64,000 nt of DNA from Actinoplanes sp. N902-109 (GCF_000389965.1 NC_021191.1:2481501-2545500); one strand, 5' to 3'. Counted from the stretch's first letter, positions 33,531 through 42,177 are shown. The notes: generated by a model from the letters alone, not told the origin. Numbers and translations are program-made.

Positions 33531-34345
33531 GCGGGCTGCCCCGGCGCCGCCCCGGCCGCGCGGGCCGCCACCGGGTCGGCGCCGACCGCGTGCGCGCCCC
33601 CGTCGACGTGCAGCACCTCGCCGGTGACTGCGGGCAGCCAGCCGGACCACAGCGCGCACACGGCCCGGCCGACCGGTTCGGCATCGGTCTCGTCCCACGC
33701 CAGCGGCGCCCGCTCGTGCCACGCCCGGACCAGATCGTCGAACGACTTGATCGCCGTGGCGGCGACGGTGCGCAGCGGCCCCGCCGCGACGAGGTTCACC
33801 CGGGTGCCCTGGGGGCCGAGCGCGTGCGCGAGGTAGCGGCAGCAGCTCTCCAGCCCGCTCTTGGCCACCCCCATCCAGTCGTAGCCCGGCCAGACCTGGT
33901 CGCCGGCGAAGTCCAGGCCGACCACCGAGCCACCTCCGGCGGCCTTGAGCAGCGGGGCGCAGGTCCGGGCCAGCGCGACGAACGAGTACGTCGAGACGTG
34001 CACGGCGGACGCGACATCGGCCCAGCCGGCGGTCAGGAAACCACCGTCGAGGGCGTCCGGGGGTGCGTACGCCGCGGCGTGCAGCACCCCGTCCAGCCGG
34101 CCCCAGCGCCCCTGCAGGTCGGCGGCAGCCGCGGCCAGGTGCGCCGGCTCGGTCAGGTCCAGCTCCAGCACATCGGCGGGCTGCGGCAGCCGCTGCGCCA
34201 CCTGCCGGGTGATGCGCAGGCCTCGGCCGAAGCCGCTCAGCACCACCTCCGCACCCTGCTGCTGGGCCAGTGCGGCAGCGGCGAATGCTATCGACTTCTC
34301 GGTGATGACCCCGGTGACAAGAATCTTCTTCTCGTGCAGCAGCAC
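33527..34345 (-). CDS. enoyl-ACP reductase, FabI/InhA type
   Basis: A 272-residue FabI-like SDR: KKILVTGVITEKSIAFAAAALA is the nucleotide site with the SIA variation typical of enoyl reductases, LSGFGR follows strand 2, and Tyr155 and Lys162 (YDWMGVAKSG) keep the Y-x6-K spacing. It resembles mycobacterial InhA. GTG 34345 is preferred since GGGGAGG lies just upstream, while ATG 34372 lies near the predicted transcript start. With the MaoC gene it forms a two-gene operon under a SARP box. Being cluster-specific, it could also act as a self-resistance copy. Confidence 0.88.
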   Translation of the reverse strand: MLLHEKKILVTGVITEKSIAFAAAALAQQQGAEVVLSGFGRGLRITRQVAQRLPQPADVLELDLTEPAHLAAAAADLQGRWGRLDGVLHAAAYAPPDALDGGFLTAGWADVASAVHVSTYSFVALARTCAPLLKAAGGGSVVGLDFAGDQVWPGYDWMGVAKSGLESCCRYLAHALGPQGTRVNLVAAGPLRTVAATAIKSFDDLVRAWHERAPLAWDETDAEPVGRAVCALWSGWLPAVTGEVLHVDGGAHAVGADPVAARAAGAAPGQPA

Positions 34346-34390
34346 AACGCCTCCCCGGCTGGACAATCGCATCGCTGCTATTCTCCCGCG

Positions 34391-34423
34391 GCATTCTGAC
34401 GCGCCGATGACAGCTCGCTGATG
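34391..34423 (-). promoter_or_regulatory. SARP box before the enoyl reductase/MaoC operon
   Basis: Read on the minus strand, three 11-base units begin CATCAGC, TGTCATC and CGTCAGA (34413-34423, 34402-34412, 34391-34401). About eight bases further lies GAGAAT, a plausible -10, ahead of the leftward operon. Confidence 0.72.
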
Positions 34424-34485
34424 CCTTCTGCCTTTACCCATCAGGTAATCGACGGGGTCCGCGGCCGGGTGTCATATTTTCTCCG

Positions 34486-34510
34486 GCCGGTGGGCGCTGT
34501 GCCCACCGGT
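34486..34510 (+). other. strong hairpin in the leader of the NTF2-like gene
   Basis: ccggtgggc (34487-34495) pairs perfectly with gcccaccgg (34501-34509) around a five-base loop, with a further G-T pair outside. It ends 22 bases before the ATG at 34532 and has no T run, so it is not a simple terminator. It may affect mRNA stability or expression. Confidence 0.6.
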
Positions 34511-34531
34511 GACATCACGAGGAGTGGACCC

Positions 34532-34900
34532 ATGAGCGATTTCTCGAAGATTGTGGAGAACTACCTTGCCGTCTGGAACGAGGGGGACGCGGAGGCGCGG
34601 GCCAAGCTCGTGAGCGAGGTGTTCGCCGCGGAGGTGACCTACACCGACCCGCTCGCCGAGGTGGCCGGGCACGAGGGGGTCAACGCGCTCGTCGGCGGCG
34701 CCCGCGACCAGTTCCCGGGGATGGTCTTCAGCTCCGGCGGACCGGTCGACAGCAACCACGACATCGCCCGCTTCACCTGGCACCTCGGCCCGGCCGACGC
34801 GCCCGAGCCGCTGGTGATCGGCTTCGACGTGATCCGGGTCGACGCCGCGGGCAAGATCGTCACCGTGTTCGGCTTCCTGGACCGGGTGCCGCAGGGCTGA
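34532..34900 (+). CDS. SnoaL/NTF2-like protein
   Basis: A 122-residue cone-barrel protein: IVENYLAVWNEGDAEARAKLVSEVFAAEVTYTDPLAEVAGHEGVNALV and the later FTWHLGPADAPEPLVIGFDVIRVD are characteristic of the NTF2-like fold. GAGGAG lies about eight bases before the ATG. Members act as cyclases, hydratases or ligand binders in polyketide pathways; no catalytic residues can be assigned. Its regulation by the neighbouring SARP box is uncertain since the box points the other way. Confidence 0.8.
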   Translation: MSDFSKIVENYLAVWNEGDAEARAKLVSEVFAAEVTYTDPLAEVAGHEGVNALVGGARDQFPGMVFSSGGPVDSNHDIARFTWHLGPADAPEPLVIGFDVIRVDAAGKIVTVFGFLDRVPQG

Positions 34901-34987
34901 TCAGCCCGCCGGGTGGTCAACCGCTCCCGCGGGCCGGGCCGTCACCCCCGACGCGGCACCGGTCCGCGGGGCCTGCCGAGGAGCCCC

Positions 34988-36367
34988 ATGACCCAGACGA
35001 CCGACGTTCCGCTTCCCCCCTCGACCGCGGCCGGCATCGGTGCCCGGCTCGACCGGCTCCCGGTCATCGGCGCCCACCGGGCGATGACCGCGCTGATCGG
35101 TGCAGGCCTGTTCTTCGACTATTTCGACAGCAACCTCTCCGGCACCGTGTCGAAGGTGCTGCAGCTGGAGTTCGGTGTCACCGGGACGACGCTCTCGCTG
35201 TTCCTCGCCTCCGGCTTCATCGGGCAGTTCGCCGGCTCGATCCTGTTCGGCCGCTGGTCCGACCTGCTGGGCCGGCGTCGCGCCTTTCTGGTCAACATGC
35301 TCGTCTACTCGGTGTTCACCCTGGCCGGGGCGTTCGCGCCAAGCGCCGGCTGGCTGATCGCCCTGCGGTTTCTGGCCGGCGTGGGCATCGGCGCCGAGCA
35401 GACCCTCGCCGACTGCTTCCTGACCGAGGTGCTGCCCGCCCGGCGCCGCGGCCGGCTCATCGCCTGGGCCTACACCCTGGCGTTCTGCGGTGTGCCGGCG
35501 GTGGGGTTCGCCGCGCTGCGGCTGGTCCCGCACGAGTACCTCGGCCTGGCCGGGTGGCGCTGGGTCTTCCTGCTCGGCGCGCTGGGCACGGTGCCGGTGT
35601 GGGTGCTGCGGCGCCGGCTCATCGAGTCCCCGCGCTGGCTGGCCGCGCGAGGCCGGCATGCCGAGGCCGACCGGCTGGTGCGAGGCTGGGAGGCCGCCGC
35701 CGGCGTCGCGTCGCCCCCGCCCGACCCGGACCCGCCCGGCGCCGGAACCGCCGATGCGGGGGCCCCCGGCTTCCGGGCGTTGTTCCAGCGCCGCTACGCC
35801 CGGCGCACCGTCGTGTTGTGGACGTTCTGCTTCCTGTCCGTTGTCGCGTACTACGGGTTCGGGACGCTGGCCCCGCAAGTACTCGCGGCCAAGGGCGTGG
35901 ACGTGGTGCACGGCCTGGCCTTCACGGCACTGTCGTTCCTGGGGTACCCGATCGGCTCGCTGCTGGCCGTCCCGATCATCGACCGGGTCGAGCGGCGCAC
36001 GCTGATCTGCCTGTCGGCGGCGCTCATGGCGGTGAGCGGCCTGGTGTTCGGGGCCGCCACGGGCGCGGCGGCGGTGGTGGCCGCCGGTCTGTGCTACACC
36101 CTGCTCAGCAACGTCTTCTCGACGGCTTCGCACGTCTATCTGGCCGAGCAGTACCCGACGCGGTTCCGCACCACGGCGGCCGGTGCCGCGTACTCGTTGT
36201 CCCGGCTCGGGGCCGCGGTCCTGCCGTTCGCGCTGCTGCCGGTGCTGCAGCACGCCGGTGCCGGCGCGATGTTCGGGGTCGTCGCCGCGGCGACCGCCGT
36301 GCTGGTGCTGACCGTGCTGCTGCTGGGGGAGCGGACCACGGGGGTGCCGGCCGACGCCCCGCGCTGA
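34988..36367 (+). CDS. MFS transporter (sugar/metabolite porter type)
   Basis: A 459-residue 12-helix MFS protein with GRWSDLLGRRRAF between helices 2 and 3 and RFLAGVGIGAEQTLADCFLTEVLPARRRGR, typical of the sugar-porter/AAHS branch. GAGGAG lies about six bases before the ATG. Valanimycin-type clusters contain an MFS exporter (VlmF); export of the product or uptake of a precursor are both possible. It ends against a bidirectional terminator. Confidence 0.88.
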   Translation: MTQTTDVPLPPSTAAGIGARLDRLPVIGAHRAMTALIGAGLFFDYFDSNLSGTVSKVLQLEFGVTGTTLSLFLASGFIGQFAGSILFGRWSDLLGRRRAFLVNMLVYSVFTLAGAFAPSAGWLIALRFLAGVGIGAEQTLADCFLTEVLPARRRGRLIAWAYTLAFCGVPAVGFAALRLVPHEYLGLAGWRWVFLLGALGTVPVWVLRRRLIESPRWLAARGRHAEADRLVRGWEAAAGVASPPPDPDPPGAGTADAGAPGFRALFQRRYARRTVVLWTFCFLSVVAYYGFGTLAPQVLAAKGVDVVHGLAFTALSFLGYPIGSLLAVPIIDRVERRTLICLSAALMAVSGLVFGAATGAAAVVAAGLCYTLLSNVFSTASHVYLAEQYPTRFRTTAAGAAYSLSRLGAAVLPFALLPVLQHAGAGAMFGVVAAATAVLVLTVLLLGERTTGVPADAPR

Positions 36368-36372
36368 CCGAA

Positions 36373-36409
36373 CGGCCCGGCCGGATGCTGTCGGCATCCC
36401 GCCGGGCCG
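36373..36409. terminator. bidirectional hairpin terminator between convergent genes
   Basis: cggcccggc (36373-36381) pairs with gccgggccg (36401-36409), continued by ggatgc with gcatcc after one C-C mismatch, around a five-base loop. The 15-pair stem lies between the convergent MFS and hydrolase genes and can serve both strands. A T run is absent, as is common in actinomycetes. Confidence 0.8.
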
Positions 36410-36425
36410 CTGCCCGTCCCGCTCG

Positions 36426-37256
36426 TCACGCCGCGGTGAACGCGATCAGATCCTCGGTCAGCCGCGCCGCATGCGTGAAGACCATGCCGTGCGAGCCCTT
36501 CTCGTACGGCACCAGCCGCGCATCGCCCAGCAGCTCGGCCGTCCGCGCCCCGCACAGTTCGAACGGCGCGAACGGATCGGCGTCACCATGGACGACCAGC
36601 GCCGGCACGTCGACCGCGGCCAGGTCGGCATGCTGGTCCGTGGTGAACAGCGTGCGGTACACCTCGGTGGTCGCCCGCAGCGACGCCTGCATCGCCGCCG
36701 CCTCGATGGCAGCGACCGCGGCCGGCGACAGCGGCACGTCCGCGGCGGAGGCCTGGGCGCCCACGAAGAACGGCCCGGCGATGTCATGGGTGAAACCGGC
36801 CCGGTCGGCCTGGATGCCGGCCAGCATCTGGTGCAGGACCGCCGCGTCGACCCCGTCCGGGTTGGTCCCGGTGCGCAGCAGCAGCGGGGTGGTCGTGGCG
36901 AGCAGGGCGATCCGGGCGACCCGGCGGGAACCGTGCCGCGCCAGATAGCGGACGATCTCGCCGGCGCCGAGCGCGCAGCCCACCAGGGTGACGCCGGTCA
37001 GGTCGAGGTGGTCCAGCACCGCGGCCAGGTCGTCGGCGAGGGTGTCGTAGTCGTAGCCGTTCCACGGCTGGTCGGACCGGCCGTGCCCGCGCCGGTCGTA
37101 GGCGACGCACCGCCGGCCGGCGGTGGTGAGCCCGGCCATGGGCACCTCCCACATGACCGAGCTCATGCTGGCCGAGCTGAGCAGCACCACGGCCGGTCCG
37201 GTGCCGCCGTCCTGATAGAACAACGTGGTGCCGTCGGTGGTGTCGAGATAGGGCAT
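36426..37256 (-). CDS. alpha/beta-hydrolase fold protein lacking the usual nucleophile
   Basis: A 276-residue protein of the non-heme chloroperoxidase/esterase-like branch. GTGPAVVLLSSASMSSVMWE and CVAYDRRGHGRSDQPW are characteristic, and the acid (VHGDADPFAPFE) and His (GSHGMVFTH) of the triad remain. The nucleophile elbow reads LVGCALGAGE where relatives have LVGFSMGGGE, so the Ser is Ala95, preceded by Cys94. It is either non-hydrolytic or uses another mechanism. It is downstream of the P450 gene in the same operon. Confidence 0.85.
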   Translation of the reverse strand: MPYLDTTDGTTLFYQDGGTGPAVVLLSSASMSSVMWEVPMAGLTTAGRRCVAYDRRGHGRSDQPWNGYDYDTLADDLAAVLDHLDLTGVTLVGCALGAGEIVRYLARHGSRRVARIALLATTTPLLLRTGTNPDGVDAAVLHQMLAGIQADRAGFTHDIAGPFFVGAQASAADVPLSPAAVAAIEAAAMQASLRATTEVYRTLFTTDQHADLAAVDVPALVVHGDADPFAPFELCGARTAELLGDARLVPYEKGSHGMVFTHAARLTEDLIAFTAA

Positions 37257-37278
37257 GGTCGCCTCCGAGGGTCGCCGG

Positions 37279-38490
37279 TCACCACGTGACGGGCAGGGTG
37301 GTGATGCCGTGAAAGACGGTGCCGCGCCGGAACAGCGGCGCCGGGTCGTCGGTTGCCAGGGCCAGCCGGGGGAACCGGGTGAACAGTGTGCGCAGCGCGA
37401 TCTCCATCTCGAGGGTGGCGAGGGGCGCACCCTGGCAGCGGTGCGGGCCGATGCCCCACTGCAGGTGCTCGCTGGTGTCGCGGTGCACGTCGATCCGGCC
37501 GGGACAGGGGAACACGGCAGGGTCGTGGTTGCCGGCCGGGATCGAGATGACCACCGGCTCGCCCTTGGCGATGCGCACCCCGCTGAGCTCGATGTCCTCG
37601 ACGGCCAGGCGCAGGATCGCGTCCTGGGAGATGGACCAGTAGCGCATCGCCTCCTCGACGTACCGCGGGACGAGCTCGTCGGGGTCGGCCAGGACGGTTG
37701 CGCGCAGTTCGGCGTCGAGCAGCAGGCTCAGCACGTTCAGGGCGATCTGGTTGGTGGTGGTCTCGTGCCCGGCGACCAGCACGAGCCGGGCCACGCCCAC
37801 CAGCTCGTCGAGCGTGATGGCGCCGGTGGCCAGATGGTCGCGGGCCAGCGCGCTGATCAGGTCGTCGCCGGGCTCGGCCAGCTTGCGCCGGGCGAGCTCG
37901 CCGAGGTATCCGGTGATCCGCTGATAGGCGGCGAACGCGGCGGCCGGGTCCTCCTGGGAGATGGTGATCCGGGTGTGCTCCACGAAGAACGGCGAGTCCT
38001 CGTCAGGCACGCCGAGCAACCGGGCGACCACCAGGGTGGGCAGTTTGCGGGAGAAGACCTCGTGCAGGTCAGCCGGCCGGTCGCGGGTCGCGAGATCGTC
38101 GAGCAGCTGATCGGTGAGCTGCTGGATGTCGGCGCGCATGCCGCGCACCCGGCGGGCGGTGAAGTTGCTGGCGATCATGCCGCGCAGCCGGCCGTGCTCC
38201 GGGTCGTCCATCCGCAGGAAGGAACTCGGCCGGTGCTCCTGCGGCACCTGGATACGCAGCGGTGCGCCGGGCAGGGTCTCGTCGGCGCTCAGCCGCGGGT
38301 CCATCAGGGCCTGGCGTACGTCGGCGTGCCGGGTCACCAGCCAGGCGATCTGTTCGTCCACGGTGCCCGCGGGCAGCCGTACGCGGCAGGGCGGTTGCTC
38401 GCGCAACTCGTCGAGCAGCGGCGGCACAGTGCCGGAGCTGGGCCGGCTGAACGGCCAGTCGAGAATGTGGTCGACGGACTCGGTGGTCAT
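37279..38490 (-). CDS. cytochrome P450
   Basis: A 403-residue class I bacterial P450. The I-helix oxygen-binding site is LVLVAGHETTTNQ, the ExxR motif lies in YVEEAMRYW with downstream Arg, and the heme Cys is in LQWGIGPHRCQGAPLA, where the usual Phe of the FxxGxHxC motif is Leu. GAAAGGAAGCC lies just before the ATG. It is preceded by a SARP box, so it is part of the regulon and likely hydroxylates or desaturates the acyl chain. No ferredoxin gene is adjacent. Confidence 0.93.
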   Translation of the reverse strand: MTTESVDHILDWPFSRPSSGTVPPLLDELREQPPCRVRLPAGTVDEQIAWLVTRHADVRQALMDPRLSADETLPGAPLRIQVPQEHRPSSFLRMDDPEHGRLRGMIASNFTARRVRGMRADIQQLTDQLLDDLATRDRPADLHEVFSRKLPTLVVARLLGVPDEDSPFFVEHTRITISQEDPAAAFAAYQRITGYLGELARRKLAEPGDDLISALARDHLATGAITLDELVGVARLVLVAGHETTTNQIALNVLSLLLDAELRATVLADPDELVPRYVEEAMRYWSISQDAILRLAVEDIELSGVRIAKGEPVVISIPAGNHDPAVFPCPGRIDVHRDTSEHLQWGIGPHRCQGAPLATLEMEIALRTLFTRFPRLALATDDPAPLFRRGTVFHGITTLPVTW

Positions 38491-38528
38491 CGGCTTCCTT
38501 TCGACGGTGCGGGGAAACGGATGCCCTT

Positions 38529-38561
38529 ATGATTCCGGACGGCGCTGACACCTCACTGATA
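38529..38561 (-). promoter_or_regulatory. SARP box before the P450 operon
   Basis: On the minus strand two units, TATCAGT (38551-38561) and TGTCAGC (38540-38550), lie 11 bases apart. About eight bases further downstream GAATCA (38530-38535) can serve as -10 for the P450/hydrolase operon. Confidence 0.7.
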
Positions 38562-38564
38562 GCA

Positions 38565-38595
38565 AGCGGGCCCCGGCGCAATGCCGGAGCCCGCT
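38565..38595 (-). terminator. hairpin terminator of the exporter/TetR operon
   Basis: agcgggc and ccggc pair with gccgg and gcccgct around the loop gcaat, giving 12 pairs with one C-A mismatch. It begins 13 bases after the TetR stop on the minus strand and insulates that operon from the P450 promoter. Confidence 0.8.
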
Positions 38596-38608
38596 CGTAC
38601 CACGGAAT

Positions 38609-39298
38609 TCAGCCGCGCAGGCCGACGTATCTGCCCATGTTTTCGGCGGCGTAGTCGAAGAACGCCGCAGGATCGGCGGCGAACCCGTTGACGTGGCCGT
38701 AGACCGCGAAGCTGATGGCGCCCAGCAGTTGGGTCCAGACGACCAGCAAGCGGGCGATGACGTCGTCGGGAACGCCCGCTATCATTCCGCTGCCCAGCAT
38801 TTGTACATTGCGTTGCATGCCGGCCGAGAATTGCACGCCGGGATCGCTTTGCAGCTGGTTGAGCGAGTCGGCGGCGCGCACCACCGCGATGAGGGTCAGC
38901 GCCGTGCGGGCACCGGCGATCATCGTCTCGGGTGGCGCGCTGTACTCCGGCAGCGGCGGGCCCCAGATGAGCTTGTACTCCTCCGGGTGCGCCTGGGCCC
39001 AGGCGCGGGCCGCCCGGCAGATGGCTACCCACCGTTGCAGCGGCGCGGCGTCCTGCCCGCACGCCTTGCGGTCGCTCTCCTCGGCGGCCTGGCCCATGGC
39101 GTTGTAGGCGTCCAGGATCATCGCGGTCAGCAGGCCGGACCGGTCGCCGAAGTGCTCGTGCAGGTCCTCGGCCGGCACGCCGGCGTCGGCGGCGATCGCG
39201 GGCAGGTCGAGTCCGGCCGGTCCGTGACCGGCGATGCGGCGCAGGGCCGCCGTCTTGATCCGCTCGGCCGGGGTGATGGCGATGTTGTTGTGTCCCAT
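38609..39298 (-). CDS. TetR-family regulator
   Basis: A 229-residue protein. The helix-turn-helix (about 10-55) reads PAERIKTAALRRIAGHGPAGLDLPAIAADAGVPAEDLHEHFGDRSGLLTAM; the C-terminal domain resembles TetR C-terminal type WHG (LQRWVAICRAARAWAQAHPEEYKLIWG). It begins five bases after the exporter stop, so it is co-transcribed with the exporter and probably adjusts its expression in response to the product. Confidence 0.87.
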   Translation of the reverse strand: MGHNNIAITPAERIKTAALRRIAGHGPAGLDLPAIAADAGVPAEDLHEHFGDRSGLLTAMILDAYNAMGQAAEESDRKACGQDAAPLQRWVAICRAARAWAQAHPEEYKLIWGPPLPEYSAPPETMIAGARTALTLIAVVRAADSLNQLQSDPGVQFSAGMQRNVQMLGSGMIAGVPDDVIARLLVVWTQLLGAISFAVYGHVNGFAADPAAFFDYAAENMGRYVGLRG

Positions 39299-39303
39299 GG
39301 GTC

Positions 39304-40779
39304 TCAATCGGTGGTGGTGGCGGTGTGGTGGCGGGGCATGAACTGGATGAGCAGCCCGATGGCGACGGTGAAGCCGGCCAGCCAGACCAGGCTGTTCAAG
39401 AAGGCCGGGCTGACATCGGCGGGCGCCGTGGACGTGCCGAGCGAGTTGTAGAAGACCACGCCGACCACCGCCACCCCGATCGCACCGCCGACCTGCTGCG
39501 AGGTGGTCAGGACGCCGGAGGCCGAGCCGGCGTACTGCGGGTCGATGTCGGCCAGCACGGTGTTGGTCAGCGGGGCCAGCACGAAGCCCATACCCGCGCC
39601 GGAGAGCAGGAACGCGGGCAGCAGCGCGAGCTGGTTGCCGCCGACGCCGATGGAGTGCACCGTCTCCCAGGTCAGCACGAGGCCCACCGCCATCACGACC
39701 GCGCCGAGCGTCAGCACGTGGCGGCCGAGGCGGCGGGCGAGCGGCTCGGCCGCCAGCGAGGCACCGAAGTAGCCGATCGCGATGGGCGTGAAGATCAGCC
39801 CGGACTCGAGCGCGCTCATGCCCCGCCCGTCCTGCAGGTAGATCGCCAGGAACAGGAAGAACGAGCCCATCGTCATGTTGAACAGCACGGTGGCCACCAG
39901 GCCGATGCTGAAGGCGCGCATGCCGAACAGCCGCACGTCGACCAGGGGCGCGCCGCCGGTACGCAGGGAGCGTCGCTGGTGCGCCGCGAACACCGCGAGC
40001 AGCAGCACACCGTCGGCCAGCAGGAACCAGGTCCACCACGGCCAGCCCCGCTCGCGCCCCTCGACCAGCGGCAGCACGACGGCCACCAGGCTGAGCGTGA
40101 CCAGTGCGGTGCCGAGCACGTCGAGCTTGGGCCGGCCGTGGGCGCGGGACTCCGGGATGAAGCGCAGCGCGAGCACCAGGGTCACCACCCCGATGGGTAC
40201 GTTGAGCAGGTAGCAGCTGCGCCAGCCCAGGCCGAACAGGTCGGCCTGGATCAGCAGGCCGCCCAGCAGCTGACCGCAGACCGAGGCCAGGCCGAGCGTC
40301 ATCGCGTAAGCGGTGAACGCGCGGGCCCGTCGCTCGCCGGTGAACACCACGCCGAGGATGGCCAGCCCCTGCGGCATCACCAGGGCGGCGGACAGGCCTT
40401 GCGCGACCCGGGCACCGACCAGCACGCCGGCGGTGGGGGCCGCACCGCAGACCGTGGAGGCAATCACGAAGAGCGCGAGCCCGAGCAGGAACATGCGTTT
40501 GCGGCCGTACAGGTCGCCGAGCCGGCCGCAGAGGATCAGCACGACGGCAAGCGAGAGCCAGTAACCACCGATGACGTATTGGATCTGCGCCGGGGTCGCA
40601 TCGAGCTCGCGCTGGGTGGACGGGATCGCAACGTTCACGATGAAGAAGTCGAGCGCGATCATGAATGTCGCCGCCAGGATGACGGGCATCGTGATCCAGC
40701 GCGCGGCGGGGCCGGTGTCCTGGGGTGGTGATGTGCCGGGTGTGGCGGTGCGCGTCGCGCTTTCCGCGGTGTCGGTCAC
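39304..40779 (-). CDS. EmrB/QacA-type MFS exporter (14 helices)
   Basis: A 491-residue DHA2-family drug exporter: ILAATFMIALDFFIVNVAIPSTQREL, VLILCGRLGDLYGRKRMFLLGLALF and VAQGLSAALVMPQGLAIL are the diagnostic N-terminal motifs. The GTG at 40779 is preferred because GAGGGAG lies five to six bases upstream; an ATG at 40806 is also possible. It is a likely self-resistance exporter for the cluster product. A palindrome shared with the XRE gene lies upstream. Confidence 0.88.
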   Translation of the reverse strand: MTDTAESATRTATPGTSPPQDTGPAARWITMPVILAATFMIALDFFIVNVAIPSTQRELDATPAQIQYVIGGYWLSLAVVLILCGRLGDLYGRKRMFLLGLALFVIASTVCGAAPTAGVLVGARVAQGLSAALVMPQGLAILGVVFTGERRARAFTAYAMTLGLASVCGQLLGGLLIQADLFGLGWRSCYLLNVPIGVVTLVLALRFIPESRAHGRPKLDVLGTALVTLSLVAVVLPLVEGRERGWPWWTWFLLADGVLLLAVFAAHQRRSLRTGGAPLVDVRLFGMRAFSIGLVATVLFNMTMGSFFLFLAIYLQDGRGMSALESGLIFTPIAIGYFGASLAAEPLARRLGRHVLTLGAVVMAVGLVLTWETVHSIGVGGNQLALLPAFLLSGAGMGFVLAPLTNTVLADIDPQYAGSASGVLTTSQQVGGAIGVAVVGVVFYNSLGTSTAPADVSPAFLNSLVWLAGFTVAIGLLIQFMPRHHTATTTD

Positions 40780-40846
40780 GGTGGCTCCCTCGTCACGATG
40801 GGTCATGGATCGGCCCCATCCTGTCCGCCGTGCGGCCCCGTGTCGA

Positions 40847-40861
40847 TTACGTCGGAGGTAA
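40847..40861. promoter_or_regulatory. palindromic operator upstream of the exporter gene
   Basis: TTACGTCGGAGGTAA is a palindrome with one mismatched pair, 40-70 bases before the exporter starts. It closely matches the element at 33003-33017 before the XRE regulator gene. Confidence 0.65.
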
Positions 40862-41304
40862 GGGGATCCGCCCGATTCATGACTGTCGGCCGGTGCTGGC
40901 GATACCCGTCCCGCGTGTGCGTAGCGTGATAATGAAATGGCTGGTCATGATCGTCGCGCCGGGCGCCGGCATGATCGCCCGCTCGTCGTGGAACTGCGGT
41001 TTCAGGCGGTTCGGCAATGCCCGTCGATGATGTTGGCCGGGGGCCCCAGTGCGGCGATATAACTATCGGTGTTGAGGGCCATCGGCATTTCTGCGGGCTA
41101 CGTGGCAGGTAATGGACGGCCATCGAAGCAGTGTGATATCAAGGTTGTATCGAGTGACGATAGTCAATTTGTGAAATCGTCGCAGCTGCACCACCAGGCA
41201 CGGACGGCGGAAAGCTGATCTTTGGTGAATGACTTGTCAAATGTGAACGCCAGGACGCCTGAGGTCGACGCCGACCAGGACAAGAAAAACGACGAAGGAC
41301 GGTT
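40862..41304. other. AT-richer intergenic region upstream of the SARP gene
   Basis: About 440 bases between divergent exporter and SARP genes, clearly less GC-rich than the surroundings, especially from 41040 to 41290. No gene is supported; a 32-codon frame from 40934 lacks a ribosome site. The AT-rich part probably holds the SARP promoter and regulator sites, none of which I can name. No TGTCAGCG repeat is present, so autoregulation by the SARP is not indicated. Confidence 0.5.
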
Positions 41305-42099
41305 ATGTACTTCTGGATTCTTGGCCAGATGGGTATGGAAAGCGCGGCCGGTTCGATGCAATTCCGCAGGGGCATGCAGACAGTACTGCTCGCGGCATTG
41401 CTGGCAGCCGAGGGACAGATCGTCTCGGTCGGCGCGCTCGCCGAGGACCTGTGGGGAGGGGACCAGCCCGAGTCGGCGGAGAACGCGTTGCAGGCGCACG
41501 CCAGCCGGTTACGCCGCAAGCTGCAGATGCTCGAACCCGGCCGCAAGCAGACCCGGCTGGTCTCCCAGACCGGCGGGTACCGGCTCGATCTGACCGGCGC
41601 ACGGGTGGACGCGATGGCGTTCTACGACGAGATCTCCGCCGTGCGGGCCGACCCGGACATGGCCCCCACCGAGGTCATCCGGCGGCTGCGCGGCGCTCTC
41701 GCGCTGTGGCGGGGTCCCGTCTTCGGTGGCGTCACCGTCGGGGTCGCCGCCCAGGCCGCCGCCGCGCGCCTGAGCGCCACCCGCATCTCGGTGCTGGAGC
41801 TGCTCTTCGACACCGAGCTCAAGCTGGGCCAGCACAGCACCATCATCCCGGAACTCACCGAGCTGGTCCGGGGCGAGACCCTCAACGAGCGCCTGTGCGA
41901 GCTGCTGATGGTGGCGCTGTACCGCTCCGGGCGGCAGACCGACGCGCTCAACGCCTACCAGCGGATGCGCCACCGCATGGCCGAGGAGCTCGGGGTCGAC
42001 CCGTCACCCATGCTGCGTAACCACGAGCGGGCGATCCTCGCGCACGACCGCTGCCTGCTGCTGCGCGAGGACCACCGGCGGCTGCGGGCCACCGCCTGA
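41305..42099 (+). CDS. SARP-family pathway activator
   Basis: A 264-residue Streptomyces antibiotic regulatory protein. The OmpR-type winged helix (about 10-90) contains MQTVLLAALLAAEGQIVSVGALAEDLWG and ENALQAHASRLRRKLQ; the bacterial transcriptional activation domain (about 95-245) contains ALALWRGPVFGG and LNERLCELLMVALYRSGRQTDALNAYQRMRHRMAEELGVDPSP. GAAGGA lies about seven bases before the ATG. Such proteins bind direct heptamer repeats at 11-base spacing, exactly the elements found before six transcription units in this cluster. Valanimycin's cluster likewise has a SARP activator. Confidence 0.94.
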   Translation: MYFWILGQMGMESAAGSMQFRRGMQTVLLAALLAAEGQIVSVGALAEDLWGGDQPESAENALQAHASRLRRKLQMLEPGRKQTRLVSQTGGYRLDLTGARVDAMAFYDEISAVRADPDMAPTEVIRRLRGALALWRGPVFGGVTVGVAAQAAAARLSATRISVLELLFDTELKLGQHSTIIPELTELVRGETLNERLCELLMVALYRSGRQTDALNAYQRMRHRMAEELGVDPSPMLRNHERAILAHDRCLLLREDHRRLRATA

Positions 42100-42127
42100 C
42101 CCGGCGGCGAAGCCGTCCGGCCCGACC

Positions 42128-42171
42128 CTTCAGCGAGCTGTCAGGCGCCGGTCAGCGCGATTCGCGACCGT
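42128..42171 (+). promoter_or_regulatory. SARP box and -10 before the VlmJ/VlmK-like operon
   Basis: Three units beginning CTTCAGC, TGTCAGG and GGTCAGC start at 42128, 42139 and 42150, 11 bases apart. GACCGT at 42166-42171 is a plausible -10, which would start transcription at the ATG at 42178, giving a leaderless mRNA. Confidence 0.75.
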
Positions 42172-42177
42172 ATCGGC

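Noticed and set aside
40934..41032. 32-codon plus-strand frame upstream of the SARP gene
   Set aside because: No ribosome binding site, no promoter box at the right distance and no actinobacterial codon bias.
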